A DNA stretch of 64,000 bases. Source: Natronomonas gomsonensis. GTDB taxonomy: Archaea; Halobacteriota; Halobacteria; Halobacteriales; Haloarculaceae. Shown here piece by piece: positions 37,312-46,757 of this stretch; within the stretch, counting starts at the first letter, position 1, and each line of letters opens with the position of its first letter. The notes beneath the pieces were generated by a model. It was not told the DNA's origin. It was given only the letters and a program-made list of their open reading frames with translations, and made no database searches. A program made the translations under genes and the position numbers. The stretch is taken from contig NZ_CP101323.1 in NCBI RefSeq assembly GCF_024300825.1, forward strand, positions 2,976,001 to 3,040,000, read 5' to 3'.

Positions 37312-37722
37312 TCACTCACCGCCGCCAGTAATGACCACTGGTCGATTGGTATTCAACAGGACCGACTGTGTGACGCTGCCAAACAGGACTTTACCTGCTG
37401 GACTTCGCTTGCGGCCACCCATTACAATAACATCTACGTCTTCTTCGTCAGCGAGTTTTTGAATCCCCTCGGTGGGCGGCGCATTCGCGGCGGCCACACT
37501 GACGTCATATCCTTTCTCAGTAAGAAGCTCCCTGATCCGTTTCACTGTCTTCACCCGCTCCGGCTGTCGCATCTCGGTTGGTGCATCTTCTTGAACACGA
37601 TTCAATACGTGTGTCACGACGACCGATATCTCATCGGGGGAGACGGGTAGGTCCGTAACGTAGGTAGCTTGGCGCATCGAGCGATCAAGGTCGTCATCGA
37701 CGGGTAACAGTACTCGGTACAC
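37312..37722 (-). CDS. Universal stress protein UspA family
   Basis: 136 residues starting with GTG 37722 ([20 protein letters not shown]), which fits the family N-terminus better than an ATG 27 nt upstream. The ATP-binding motif is visible as [18 protein letters not shown] then TQSVL (G-x2-G-x9-G-S/T), so it is of the nucleotide-binding type. Family members act in stress and energy sensing. Located between the binding-protein and aldehyde dehydrogenase genes; no clear operon. Confidence 0.85.
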   Translation of the reverse strand: MYRVLLPVDDDLDRSMRQATYVTDLPVSPDEISVVVTHVLNRVQEDAPTEMRQPERVKTVKRIRELLTEKGYDVSVAAANAPPTEGIQKLADEEDVDVIVMGGRKRSPAGKVLFGSVTQSVLLNTNRPVVITGGGE

Positions 37723-38197
37723 AATTACAGGTTGGTAAGCACATTGCAAATAACCATCGCATGCTCAATTGGTACCGCTATCTTAGTGAGAAGTTGAGCT
37801 GCATCGGCTCGTACCAGAGTTTGTGGCTGTCGATCCTGAAACGTGCCACCTCATCTATGCCACCGGTAAACCGTCACACGGCTCAGCGGTTTCTGACCAA
37901 AATCGTCGAATTGTACGGATGAGCGCTGTCAAACGAAGTGACAGATGAAGGAATCGGCACCGTCGTTACCAAACACGGCGTTACACACTTCGATAGCATA
38001 CGAAGCTGAATTGAACTGTGAATCAAAATCTGAAGCGCTACTTCGACGTGCTCTGCACCTCATTTATCGAACACAATGGAGAAACTACGAACAAGTAGCT
38101 TCGAAAGTTCGCCTGGGTCTGGAACGTTTGCCTAGCGTAGGAGTTTCCCGCCGCATTACGCCAAAAATTTATACGATAGTTCCACCTCCCGGCTAGC
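37723..38197. other. Intergenic region with leaderless promoter of the aldehyde dehydrogenase
   Basis: TATA box TTTATA at 38168-38173, preceded by an A-rich BRE-like stretch, lies about 27 nt ahead of ATG 38198, so the transcript should be leaderless. The rest holds no credible gene. A coding-like piece near 37825-37900 (FVAVDPETCHLIYATG) may be a transposase scrap. Confidence 0.5.
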
Positions 38198-39622
38198 ATG
38201 CGCGATCTGTATATCGACGGTCAGTGGTGTGAGAGTGACGACTGCGCAGCGATCGAAGTAACGTCCCCCATTGACGACGCAGTTCTAACCACGGTACCGT
38301 CTGGTACTGAACGTGATGTTGCTAGTGCGGTGGCGGCCGCTGAGCGGGCAAGCGACACGCTCGCCGATATGACCGTCGGAGACCGGGCCGAAGGCTTGGA
38401 GGCGGTCGCGGACCACCTGCGTGAACGCGCCGATGAACTAGCCGAGACACTGGCCCGTGAGGTCGGAAAGCCGCTGTCCGAGGCTCATGCAGAGGTCGAT
38501 GGCGGCATCCACTCGGCGCGTGCCTACGGCGAGGACGCCCTCCGGCTGTTCGGTGATGTGACCCACTCAAGCATGCCGGACCGTCTTAATTTTACCCGAC
38601 GTGAGCCATACGGCCCAACCGGTATCATAACACCGTGGAACTACCCGTTCGAAATCCCGATGGGGCACCTTTGTGCAGCCATCGCAGTGGGCAACCCGGT
38701 TGTCTGGAAACCGGCCGCCACGACATCGCTAATTGGGCATCATATCGCCGAGGCCTTCGCCGAGAGCCCACTACCTGAAGGGGCGTTCAACTTTGTGACC
38801 GGGCGCGGCAGCACCGTCGGGTCAGCGTTAGTCAATCACCCCGAGATTCGCTTGATCGCGTTTACTGGATCAACCACTGTCGGTCAAGGTATTGCGGCGA
38901 GCGCCGCTAACCACAGCGCCGAGTGTTTGCTGGAGATGGGTGGCAAAGATCCCGTACTTGTCTTTGATGATGCCGATATCGAGGCCGCTGCCGAACACAT
39001 CGTCTTCGGAAGTAATTACAACTGCGGGCAGTCCTGTTCGGGAACCGAGCGCGTTCTGGCAACTCCGGGCATCTATGATGAACTCGTGACGGCCGTCGCG
39101 GAAAAGACGGCTGCACTAACCGTCGGTGATCCATTAGATCCCGAGACAGACGTCGGACCACCAATCAACGATGATGTTCGGGAGACGGTACGCGAGCAAG
39201 TCGCCGATGCCGTCGCCAACGGGGCAACTGTCGAATCTGGCGGCGAAGTGGGTGAACGGTATATCGAACCCACGGTACTTTCAGGAGTTGAACCTTCGAT
39301 GGCCGTCGCTCGCGAGGAAACTTTTGGACCAGTCACCCCCATTCTAGAGGTGAGCGACTACGACGAGGCCATCACTGTGGCCAACGATTCCCGATACGGG
39401 CTACAATCAGCAGTGTTTACTGATTCAGTGGACCGCGCCCTGCGTGCTGCAGACGACATTGAGGCTGGCGGAGTCGTAGTCAACGGAACGAACAATGCTT
39501 GGGAGCACCAGCTTCCCTTCGGTGGTGTCAAAGAAAGTGGCAGCGGTGGACAGTTCAAAGGGGTTTGGCACCTCGAGTCAATGACGACGACCAAGGCGAT
39601 AGCGGTCGATTACAGCGAATAG
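38198..39622 (+). CDS. NAD(P)-dependent aldehyde dehydrogenase
   Basis: 474 residues. Catalytic Cys280 in NCGQSCSGTERV, general-base Glu246 in LLEMGGKDPVL, the PWN motif TPWNYPFEIP near 145-154, FTGSTTVGQGIA for the dinucleotide, and the C-terminal EETFGPVTPI. It oxidises an aldehyde to a carboxylic acid with NAD(P)+. Candidate substrate is the aldehyde from the TPP decarboxylase or an amino-aldehyde from the aminotransferase. A leaderless promoter is visible just upstream. Convergent with the acyl-CoA dehydrogenase, 14 bp between stops. Confidence 0.93.
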   Translation: MRDLYIDGQWCESDDCAAIEVTSPIDDAVLTTVPSGTERDVASAVAAAERASDTLADMTVGDRAEGLEAVADHLRERADELAETLAREVGKPLSEAHAEVDGGIHSARAYGEDALRLFGDVTHSSMPDRLNFTRREPYGPTGIITPWNYPFEIPMGHLCAAIAVGNPVVWKPAATTSLIGHHIAEAFAESPLPEGAFNFVTGRGSTVGSALVNHPEIRLIAFTGSTTVGQGIAASAANHSAECLLEMGGKDPVLVFDDADIEAAAEHIVFGSNYNCGQSCSGTERVLATPGIYDELVTAVAEKTAALTVGDPLDPETDVGPPINDDVRETVREQVADAVANGATVESGGEVGERYIEPTVLSGVEPSMAVAREETFGPVTPILEVSDYDEAITVANDSRYGLQSAVFTDSVDRALRAADDIEAGGVVVNGTNNAWEHQLPFGGVKESGSGGQFKGVWHLESMTTTKAIAVDYSE

Positions 39623-39636
39623 CCGCACACAGAACG

Positions 39637-40773
39637 TCAGTCGAAAGTTGCGTCGCCGATGACTTCTCGCATTATCTCGTTCGTTCCTTCGTAAATCTGG
39701 GGAATCTTCGAGAATCGGAAGAACGTCTCCACACGATACTCGTCGAAGCATCCGTACCCGCCGTGAAGCTGGACAGCCTCGCTGGCAACGTCCTCAAACA
39801 ACGTTGTCGCCACGAGCTTGGCCATCGCCGCTCGCTCGGTATCAACGGGCTCATCGCTTTCGACGGCTTTAGCGGTGTCATAAACGAGCGCTCGAGCAGC
39901 CGCAAGCCGTGCACGGAGATTAGCCACCCGGTGGCGTACTGCTTGATTATCTGAAATCGGGGCGCCGAAAGCCTGGCGCTCGTCAATGTATTCCTCAAGG
40001 AGGTCGAGCGCGCCTCGGGCGGCGCCAACGGCAGAAACTGCAACGCTGAGTCGTCCCTCATCGAGGAACTCCATAGCCTGATAGAAGCCCTGACCCTCCT
40101 CACCGAGACGGGCTTCGACCGGGACGCGGACATCACTGAGGAACAGTTGCCCGAGATCCGTCGTCGAGGGGCCCAAGTATCCATCCATCGGAGTTGCCTC
40201 GAAGCCGTCGACGTCAGCGTCGACGATGAACGCCGAAATACCCTTGTGGGGTTCATCAGGTGATCCGGTCCGCGCGTAGACGACGATGAAATCAGCTACA
40301 CTACCGTTGGAAATGAATACCTTATCGCCATTGAGGACGTACTCGTCGCCGTCGCGTTCAGCAGTGGTCTGGATGTTTGCGAAGTCCGAACCAGCCTCGG
40401 GTTCGGTCATGGCGACGGCACTCACCTTCTCACCTGCTGTCGCAGGCTCCACGTACCGTTCGATCTGTTCTTCAGTGCCGTACTCAAGAATCGACTCGCA
40501 ACCGAACGTAATGGAAGTGACCGTCTCACCAATTCCAGGGTCGGCCCGGTGGAGTTCCTCGTTGACAATCAAATCCGTCACCAAATCCATACCTGCTCCG
40601 CCAACTGTCTCCGGGAAACCGGGGGCCAAAAGGTCCATCTCTGCGGCTTCCCCAACGACGTCCCACGGATACGTACCGTCGTGTTCGTATTCAACGGCGA
40701 TAGGTTCTATTTCTTCCGTGGCGAACGTGCGTACCTGCTTCTGGATAAACTGCTGCTCATCCGTCAATCGCAT
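39637..40773 (-). CDS. Acyl-CoA dehydrogenase
   Basis: 378 residues, the normal length. FAD and substrate signatures: AVAMTEPEAGSDFANIQTTA, GDKVFISNGSVADFIVVYA and GYGCFDEYRVE. The catalytic base Glu lies in QIYEGTNEIMREV near residue 366, the position used by short/medium-chain and short-branched enzymes. It inserts the alpha-beta double bond in an acyl-CoA, passing electrons to ETF. Divergent from the acyl-CoA ligase at 40896, fitting activation followed by dehydrogenation. Confidence 0.93.
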   Translation of the reverse strand: MRLTDEQQFIQKQVRTFATEEIEPIAVEYEHDGTYPWDVVGEAAEMDLLAPGFPETVGGAGMDLVTDLIVNEELHRADPGIGETVTSITFGCESILEYGTEEQIERYVEPATAGEKVSAVAMTEPEAGSDFANIQTTAERDGDEYVLNGDKVFISNGSVADFIVVYARTGSPDEPHKGISAFIVDADVDGFEATPMDGYLGPSTTDLGQLFLSDVRVPVEARLGEEGQGFYQAMEFLDEGRLSVAVSAVGAARGALDLLEEYIDERQAFGAPISDNQAVRHRVANLRARLAAARALVYDTAKAVESDEPVDTERAAMAKLVATTLFEDVASEAVQLHGGYGCFDEYRVETFFRFSKIPQIYEGTNEIMREVIGDATFD

Positions 40774-40852
40774 GTTCCAACGTTACTCCCTTCCATTAAT
40801 TATAGCTACCGGTGTCATGGCGTGACACGCTGCCGACTACATCGGGGATGAA

Positions 40853-40862
40853 TATTTAATAA
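40853..40862 (+). promoter_or_regulatory. TATA box deciding the start of the acyl-CoA ligase
   Basis: An ATATTTAATA-type box at about 40853-40862 places transcription start near 40882. That lies beyond the first ATG (40875) and before the ATG at 40896, so the second ATG is the likely start, with a leader of some 12 nt. Confidence 0.5.
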
Positions 40863-40895
40863 CCCTCCCACTCTATGCCGGGGTACATCCAATCG

Positions 40896-42389
40896 ATGAA
40901 TTACGTGAGCTATGTGCGCCTTCAGTCACTGGCGCAGCCCGAAGCAGTTGCTGTACGGGATGAGGAGAAAACATGGACATACGGGGAACTCATGTCTGAT
41001 GTCCAGCGCGGAGCGGCCGTACTGGCTGACAATGGTGTCGAAGCCGGCGATGTTCTAGCCCTCGCCTTGCCAAACTCCTACGAGTTCATCGTCGGGACAT
41101 TAGCCGGGCTTGCCCGCGAGGCGATGGTCGCACCTATCAACCCCGAGTACCGCGAAGGTGAGTTCGATCACATTCTCCCAGAAGCTGATCCTGACGCCAT
41201 TGTCTCAACAACTGCCGTCGCCGACCGTGTTAGTCACATTGCCCCGATGGAGACAACGTGGCTGACCGTCGACGGGACCACAGCGACTTCCGTTGACTTT
41301 GTTGATTCACTCAAAACCGCGGACGGAGGCTACCGAATTCCACCCACCAGTGCCGATACACCGGCATTCCTACTGTATACCTCTGGAACAACGGGTCAAC
41401 CCAGCGGGGCAGTACACACTCATGATACGGTGATTGCCGTTTCGGATGCCTGTGCAGTCTCCTACGAACTAACCGTTGGCGACCGGTTCTTGGCGGCTAT
41501 GCCGCTGTATCATTGCACCGGGGCAAGCATCGTCACATCGACATTGAAGATCGGCGGAGAGGTTGTCCTCTATGAGGACTGGGATGCCGAATCTACCCTC
41601 AAACTTCTCGATGAGTACGATATTAACGCCTTCTCCGGGGTGCCGACGATGTTTCAGGACTGGCTGGCACTCGACGACGGTACCTATGACTGCGAGGCGA
41701 TGCACACGGCAGTTATTGGCGGGTCGGATGTCACTGCCGATCTGATCAAGCGTTCGGAGGCGTTGTTAGGTTGTCCGGTGTTGAACGGCTATGGCATGAC
41801 GGAGACATTCATAGCCGGTATCTGGGAAGACCGATATAATGAGCGCCGGCCGCCGAGCGTTGGCCAGATGGAGGATTCGCTCATTGAGGCTAGCATTGTT
41901 GATCCTAAGACGGGCGAGGAACAACCCCCAGGCGAACCCGGTGAACTCCGGCTGCGGGGTCGGCCTCTGCTGGATGAGTACTACCGACGTCCTGAACTAA
42001 CGGAGGAAGCCTTTGATGGCGAATGGTTCTACACCAGAGACCTAGCCAAACGGGACGAGGACAACTACCTGTATATTCTTGACCGATTGGATGACACCAT
42101 TCTCTGTGGCGGGCACAACGTCTACCCACAGGAAGTCGAGGCGACCATTGAGGACCTCGACGGCGTCAAGCAGGCGATCGTTGTCGGCCGTGACGACGAG
42201 CGTAAGGGCCAGAAGCCGGTCGCAGTTGTCTCCCGAACAGATAGCGGGGTCACTGAGTCGATTGTTCGAGAGCACTGTCTAGAACAGCTTGCGGCCTACA
42301 AACACCCACGCGAAGTCCAATTCGTCGACAGTTTCCCCTTAAACGATGTAGGGAAGGTCGACCGCGACACGCTACGAGAGCGGGTCTAA
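40896..42389 (+). CDS. Acyl-CoA synthetase (class I adenylate-forming enzyme)
   Basis: 497 residues from ATG 40896, chosen from the upstream TATA position. Motifs: A3 loop YTSGTTGQPSGAVHTH (the usual Lys after Pro is Ser), A5 NGYGMTETF, A7 WFYTRDLAKRDEDNYLYILD, A8 DTILCGGHNVYPQEVE and A10 NDVGKVDRDTL with the catalytic Lys. It activates a carboxylic acid through an acyl-AMP to its CoA thioester. Chain type is unknown. In this cluster it would activate the acid made by the aldehyde dehydrogenase. Confidence 0.9.
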   Translation: MNYVSYVRLQSLAQPEAVAVRDEEKTWTYGELMSDVQRGAAVLADNGVEAGDVLALALPNSYEFIVGTLAGLAREAMVAPINPEYREGEFDHILPEADPDAIVSTTAVADRVSHIAPMETTWLTVDGTTATSVDFVDSLKTADGGYRIPPTSADTPAFLLYTSGTTGQPSGAVHTHDTVIAVSDACAVSYELTVGDRFLAAMPLYHCTGASIVTSTLKIGGEVVLYEDWDAESTLKLLDEYDINAFSGVPTMFQDWLALDDGTYDCEAMHTAVIGGSDVTADLIKRSEALLGCPVLNGYGMTETFIAGIWEDRYNERRPPSVGQMEDSLIEASIVDPKTGEEQPPGEPGELRLRGRPLLDEYYRRPELTEEAFDGEWFYTRDLAKRDEDNYLYILDRLDDTILCGGHNVYPQEVEATIEDLDGVKQAIVVGRDDERKGQKPVAVVSRTDSGVTESIVREHCLEQLAAYKHPREVQFVDSFPLNDVGKVDRDTLRERV

Positions 42390-42468
42390 CGACGTCCGCT
42401 TTTTACGGGCAGATGGATCCAGAACGGGTCCAGTTCCGTGCGCTTTTTGTCAAAAGGAAAGAGCCGAC

Positions 42469-43272
42469 TCAGAGCTGCTTGGAGAGCCGTTCGAGTCCGA
42501 GGACGAAGGCTGCCGGAATTAGCAGTGCAAGTGCCGCAAGGATCAGTACTGTGGTGACGACGCTGATCAGCGGACTCAACGACTGACGGAGCGATGTCCA
42601 AGCAAGTACTGGCACCGTCCGCGTGTCGTAGCCTGATAAAAATAGGGCCATGATGAATTCCTGAAGGCTGATGATGAATGCTATCATCGCCGAGGCGAAG
42701 ATACCGTGGCGGATGCTCGGCATTACGATTTCGCCGAAAGTGCGCAGAGGGCCGGCGCCCAAGTCCATACTGGCATCACGCAACTCCCAGTCGAATCGGG
42801 AAAGCACCGCCTGCATAATAAAGAAGACCAGCGGCGTTGCCCACAGCGAATGAGCTAGGACAATCCCTATGCGAGTCTGCTGGAGCTGGAACTCGCTGAA
42901 GAACATCAGCAGCGTGACTCCAATAACTACCGCGGGGATCAGCAATGGAAGCAGTGCCATTGGGACGATAACCCGGGACCAGCGTGGGCCAGCGCCACGG
43001 ACACCTAGAGCTGCAGTCACGCCCAGAAGCGTCGAGAGGACCATCGTTGCCGTGGCAGTGATGGCGCTGTTAGTCAGCGCCCGCATCCAGCGATCGTCTC
43101 GCAAGAACTCTTCGTACCAGATGAGCGCGATCTGTTCGGGTGGGAACGAGAGATTCCCTGACTTTGCGACGGATGTCGAAACCACGACTGCAAGCGGCGC
43201 CAGCATGGCGAAAATCACCAAGCTGTAGAAGCCCTTAAACAGCCAGTTCTCAGCCTGTTCGCGATTAAACAT
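42469..43272 (-). CDS. ABC importer permease, PotC-like
   Basis: 267 residues from ATG 43272, picked because GGAGGTGA lies just before it; an ATG at 43290 would be weaker. Six predicted membrane helices and the cytoplasmic EAA loop RDASMDLGAGPLRTFGEIVM that docks on the ATPase. Second permease of a spermidine/putrescine-type importer. Overlaps the first permease by 8 nt, and the trio ATPase-permease-permease forms one operon on the minus strand starting at 45291. Confidence 0.9.
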   Translation of the reverse strand: MFNREQAENWLFKGFYSLVIFAMLAPLAVVVSTSVAKSGNLSFPPEQIALIWYEEFLRDDRWMRALTNSAITATATMVLSTLLGVTAALGVRGAGPRWSRVIVPMALLPLLIPAVVIGVTLLMFFSEFQLQQTRIGIVLAHSLWATPLVFFIMQAVLSRFDWELRDASMDLGAGPLRTFGEIVMPSIRHGIFASAMIAFIISLQEFIMALFLSGYDTRTVPVLAWTSLRQSLSPLISVVTTVLILAALALLIPAAFVLGLERLSKQL

Positions 43273-44173
43273 CGTGGTCACCTCCGCCATAGCGGTTCAG
43301 GAAGTTGAACAGAAGCAGTACACTGACCAACACTAGCACAAAAATGAGCAGTGCCATTGCACTAGCTTCGGGCCAGTTGAACTGAGTGAGAAGGCGATTC
43401 TCCACCTCGACGGCGAAGGTTCGCTCGGAACTCGACCCCAGCAGGGATGGGGCAGCGTAGGCACCGACACCCCAAGCCCAGGTAATCACTGTCGCAACGG
43501 CGATACCTGGCATCGCGCCGGGGACAACGACCTCCAGGACCGCCCGAGGCCGACTCGCACCGAGGTCATGGGCAGCCTCAACGGTGTCCCACTCTAGGGT
43601 ACTCATGACACTGTAGATGGCCAAAACGGCGTAGGGAAGACAGATGTAGACTTGACCGATTATGGTACCGAGGAAGTTGTTCATCAGTGCTAACGGCTGG
43701 TTGACTAGCCCCGCTCCGATCAACCACTGGTTGATAGTACCGTTTGGCGTTAGTAACAGTACCCAAGCATAGAGTTTGGCGACCAAAGTCGTCAGAAGCG
43801 GAAGAACCATCGCAAAAAGCAGGATGGTCTGCCGAATACCGCTAGACCGCCAGACTGCGTAGGCGTACGCGAAGCCAATTGCGACTGTGATCACTGTCGA
43901 GACCACAGCCAGTTTGAACGTGAAGAGGAGTATTTCGTGGAGAAACGGCGACGTAAGGACATTTACGTAGCTTGTAATAGCCCAAGTGCCTTCAGCGTAG
44001 GCACCACTACTAGTCGGCTCGTACAGACTGAGACGAACTAGGTACAGCAGCGGAATGACGAAAAATACCGTCTCAAACACTGCCAGCGGCACCATCAGCA
44101 ACTTGGATCTCGTTGAGCCACGCTGTAAGAGACGGCCGATTCGGTCCATCAAAGAGGATGTTACAGTGCTCAT
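43265..44173 (-). CDS. ABC importer permease, PotB-like
   Basis: 302 residues with six hydrophobic helices (first VPLAVFETVFFVIPLLYLVR). The EAA loop is VEAAHDLGASRPRAVLEVVV followed by PGAMPGI. It forms the transmembrane channel with the PotC-like protein for a small cationic or organic substrate. It starts 2 nt after the ATPase stop, so the genes are tightly coupled. Confidence 0.92.
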   Translation of the reverse strand: MSTVTSSLMDRIGRLLQRGSTRSKLLMVPLAVFETVFFVIPLLYLVRLSLYEPTSSGAYAEGTWAITSYVNVLTSPFLHEILLFTFKLAVVSTVITVAIGFAYAYAVWRSSGIRQTILLFAMVLPLLTTLVAKLYAWVLLLTPNGTINQWLIGAGLVNQPLALMNNFLGTIIGQVYICLPYAVLAIYSVMSTLEWDTVEAAHDLGASRPRAVLEVVVPGAMPGIAVATVITWAWGVGAYAAPSLLGSSSERTFAVEVENRLLTQFNWPEASAMALLIFVLVLVSVLLLFNFLNRYGGGDHDV

Positions 44174-44175
44174 GA

Positions 44176-45291
44176 TCAGGCTAGCCGCTCTTGGTTCCCG
44201 TCGAAGCAGAGAAGATCTTCGGGATCCCAGCTGATTGTGACGACATCACCAGTGTCGAACGGTTCGCCCCGCCCAACATCACTCTCGACGAACACTTCAT
44301 CGCCACCGATGTCTAGATAGTGGCGGATCGTCGAGCCGCGGTACAGCGTCGTTGTCACCTCGCCTTTGAGCGAATTCCGATTACCCGATCCGTCAGAGCG
44401 AACGGAGTCAGCAGCCATGGCCTCAACAGCTAGCCTCTCCGGTCGGAGCGAGACCGTCACCGTGTCGTTTTCGGTGACCGAACTAACACCACTTACCGGG
44501 AGGTCGAGGACGTTTCCATGGCCAGTCTCGACAGCAATGCGGTCGGCACCGACCGAAGCAACCGTACCCGTCAGGAAGTTGGTGTCGCCAAGGAATTCCT
44601 CGATGAATTGGTTCTTAGGGTTGGCGTACACCTCCCGTGGCTCGCCCACCTGGACGAGTTCTCCCTGGTTCATAATACCAATACGGTCGGCCAGGGTGAA
44701 TGCCTCGTCTTGGTCGTGGGTGACGTGAATCATTGTCTTTTCCAATTCCTCATGGATCCGCTTAAGTTCGATTTGCATCTCCTCCTTGAGGCGCTTGTCG
44801 AGGTTTGACAGTGGCTCGTCCAGCAGGAGGACAGAAGGATCGAGCGCCAACGATCGGGCCAGGGCAATCCGTTGTTGTTGGCCGCCGGAGAGGTCACGTG
44901 GTGATGAGTCGGCGAACTCACCCATCTGCACCATCTCGAGGAACCGTTCGGCCCTCTCAAGACGTTCATCCTTCGGTACACCATCCATCTTCAAACCGAA
45001 CGTAACGTTCTCCAATACTGTCTTGTGGGGGAACAGTGCCCAGCTCTGGAATACCATTGAGGTATTGCGCTCATATGGTTGAGTCCCCGTGACCTCCTCA
45101 TCACCGATGTGGATGGACCCCTCAGTCGGCTGATCGAGCCCGCCGAGCATCCGCAGCGTCGTTGACTTACCACAGCCGCTTGGGCCCAACAGACACCATA
45201 GTTCCCCTTCTTCAACGGACAGAGAAACATCGTCAACGGCGACTAGGTCGCCGAACTCCTTCACGAGGTTCTCGGTATGTAACTCTGCCAT
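44176..45291 (-). CDS. ABC importer ATPase, PotA-like
   Basis: 371 residues. Walker A LLGPSGCGKSTTLRM near 32-46, Q-loop MVFQSWALFPHKTV, signature DLSGGQQQRIALARSLAL, Walker B SVLLLDEPLSNLDK, and switch His in MIHVTHDQDEAF. The C-terminal 130 residues form the TOBE/OB regulatory domain (SLRPERLAVEA). It powers the importer whose permeases follow; the binding protein is encoded at 36056. First gene of the transporter operon. Confidence 0.94.
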   Translation of the reverse strand: MAELHTENLVKEFGDLVAVDDVSLSVEEGELWCLLGPSGCGKSTTLRMLGGLDQPTEGSIHIGDEEVTGTQPYERNTSMVFQSWALFPHKTVLENVTFGLKMDGVPKDERLERAERFLEMVQMGEFADSSPRDLSGGQQQRIALARSLALDPSVLLLDEPLSNLDKRLKEEMQIELKRIHEELEKTMIHVTHDQDEAFTLADRIGIMNQGELVQVGEPREVYANPKNQFIEEFLGDTNFLTGTVASVGADRIAVETGHGNVLDLPVSGVSSVTENDTVTVSLRPERLAVEAMAADSVRSDGSGNRNSLKGEVTTTLYRGSTIRHYLDIGGDEVFVESDVGRGEPFDTGDVVTISWDPEDLLCFDGNQERLA

Positions 45292-45399
45292 TGGTTACTT
45301 CCCTCTCAGTGCTTTCGGGATAACTTCGATCTTACCGTTCGATTCCATGTCATGCCAAATCATACGCCTCACCATAATTGTTCTGGTAACCCGCGCCAC

Positions 45400-45867
45400 T
45401 CACTCGCTTGATACCGTGTGCGACAGTGGACAGCCTCCGATAGCGTCATCGAAGTCCTCATCGTACTCAACAAGTTGATACAGTACGCCATTAGCATCAT
45501 CAGGACTGATAAACGCGTTAACAAACCCGTCGACCCGAGCGTAATCAACAACTCGAATATCGTGAGCTTCGAGGTGGGCAATCATTGCGTCAAGGTCGGC
45601 CACCTCCAAGGTGACGTGGTGAACCCCCTCTCCGTACCGATTGAGGTAGTCGGTGAGGAATGATGAATCAGCCACTGGCTCGATGAGTTCCAAGCGGCTT
45701 GCGTCGCCGAGGTCGTAGTAGTGGTACCGGAAGGCGTCATCGGGACCAAGGCCTCGATCAACCAGCGATACACCTAGCAGGTCGAACAGCGAATCGTCGG
45801 CAACATCTGAGACTGCCACGCCGATGTGGTCGACCCGAATGTCTGTCGGTGGATCTGTTTCGGACAT
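45400..45867 (-). CDS. mce: Methylmalonyl-CoA epimerase, VOC family
   Basis: 155 residues with two VOC modules. Metal-binding positions: His in VDHIGVAVSD near 14, Glu in SRLELIEPV, His in GVHHVTLEVADLD. The last ligand, usually Glu in 'NGvLiEl', appears as Gln in NGVLYQLVEY, with a Glu two residues on. It would interconvert (S)- and (R)-methylmalonyl-CoA between the carboxylase and the mutase, which lack an epimerase in their own block. The Gln could mean a related VOC activity. It sits just upstream of the transporter ATPase gene on the same strand. Confidence 0.72.
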   Translation of the reverse strand: MSETDPPTDIRVDHIGVAVSDVADDSLFDLLGVSLVDRGLGPDDAFRYHYYDLGDASRLELIEPVADSSFLTDYLNRYGEGVHHVTLEVADLDAMIAHLEAHDIRVVDYARVDGFVNAFISPDDANGVLYQLVEYDEDFDDAIGGCPLSHTVSSE

Positions 45868-45932
45868 CCACTCCCCCTATTCCACGACCGCTGCCTTGAA
45901 CATTTCCCCACACAAGAATTATAGTGGAGACC

Positions 45933-46754
45933 ATGCCAAGAGATACTGTGACAACTGTTGATACCGACCACCTGCGATTCGAGTTCGATACGGATCGTGG
46001 CGTGGCCACGTTGACGCTAAACCGCCCAGACAAACTCAATGCTATTACCGATGCGATGCTCGAAGGCATCGCCGAAGCAGTAGATGCCTGCCAAGAGTAC
46101 GACGCCGAAGCAGACGGCGTCGCTGTCAACACATTGGTGCTTGAGGCAGCTGGAGACCGTGCATTCTCAGCTGGCTACGATGTTTCCCAATTCGACGAGA
46201 AAACATACCCAGTTGAGGAGCGCGCTTGGCGAGCGGCGACCAACGCTCTGGAATCCTACGATGTACCCGTTATTGCCAAAATCGACGGGTACTGTCTAGG
46301 CGGTGGTCTTGAACTTGCCTTAGCCTGTGACTTCCGAATCGCAAGCCTCCAAAGTGAGTTTGGCTTCCCCGAGGTAGATATTGGCCTATTCCCTTCCGGT
46401 GGCGGAACGCAGCGGCTCCAACCGCTGGTCGGCCCGGCGCGCACGAAAGAACTCTGTATGACTGGTCAGCGCTTCGATGGATCCACCGCTCTCAAAGATG
46501 GGTTGGTCACTGACGCAGTGCCCACCGCAGATCTCGATGGTCGAATTGCGGAGTTTGTCGACGATCTGGTGAGCAAGCCGCCATTGTCGATTCGAGCAGT
46601 CAAGAACACTGTCGACACCGGTCAGGGGATGTCGCGTGAGGAGGCACTCGAGTACGAACGCCAAGTCTACCAACCATTATTATGGACTGAAGATCACGCC
46701 GAGGGCGTTGCCGCGTTTGATGAGGATCGCGAGCCAGAATGGACCGGGCGGTAG
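45933..46754 (+). CDS. Enoyl-CoA hydratase/isomerase family
   Basis: 273 residues from ATG 45933; an ATG 9 nt earlier is possible. Crotonase signatures: TLNRPDKLNAITDAML, DRAFSAGYDVSQF (oxyanion-hole region), KIDGYCLGGGLELALACDFR and FGFPEVDIGLFPSGGGTQRL, with one catalytic Glu in FPEVDIG. It would hydrate an enoyl-CoA made by the acyl-CoA dehydrogenase. An AT-rich TATA-like AATTATAG lies 15-20 nt ahead. Divergent from the epimerase gene. Confidence 0.88.
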   Translation: MPRDTVTTVDTDHLRFEFDTDRGVATLTLNRPDKLNAITDAMLEGIAEAVDACQEYDAEADGVAVNTLVLEAAGDRAFSAGYDVSQFDEKTYPVEERAWRAATNALESYDVPVIAKIDGYCLGGGLELALACDFRIASLQSEFGFPEVDIGLFPSGGGTQRLQPLVGPARTKELCMTGQRFDGSTALKDGLVTDAVPTADLDGRIAEFVDDLVSKPPLSIRAVKNTVDTGQGMSREEALEYERQVYQPLLWTEDHAEGVAAFDEDREPEWTGR

Positions 46755-46757
46755 GCT

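Noticed and set aside
37945-38196. 83-codon open frame ahead of the aldehyde dehydrogenase
   Set aside because: It runs through the TATA box and promoter and shows no family pattern or codon bias.
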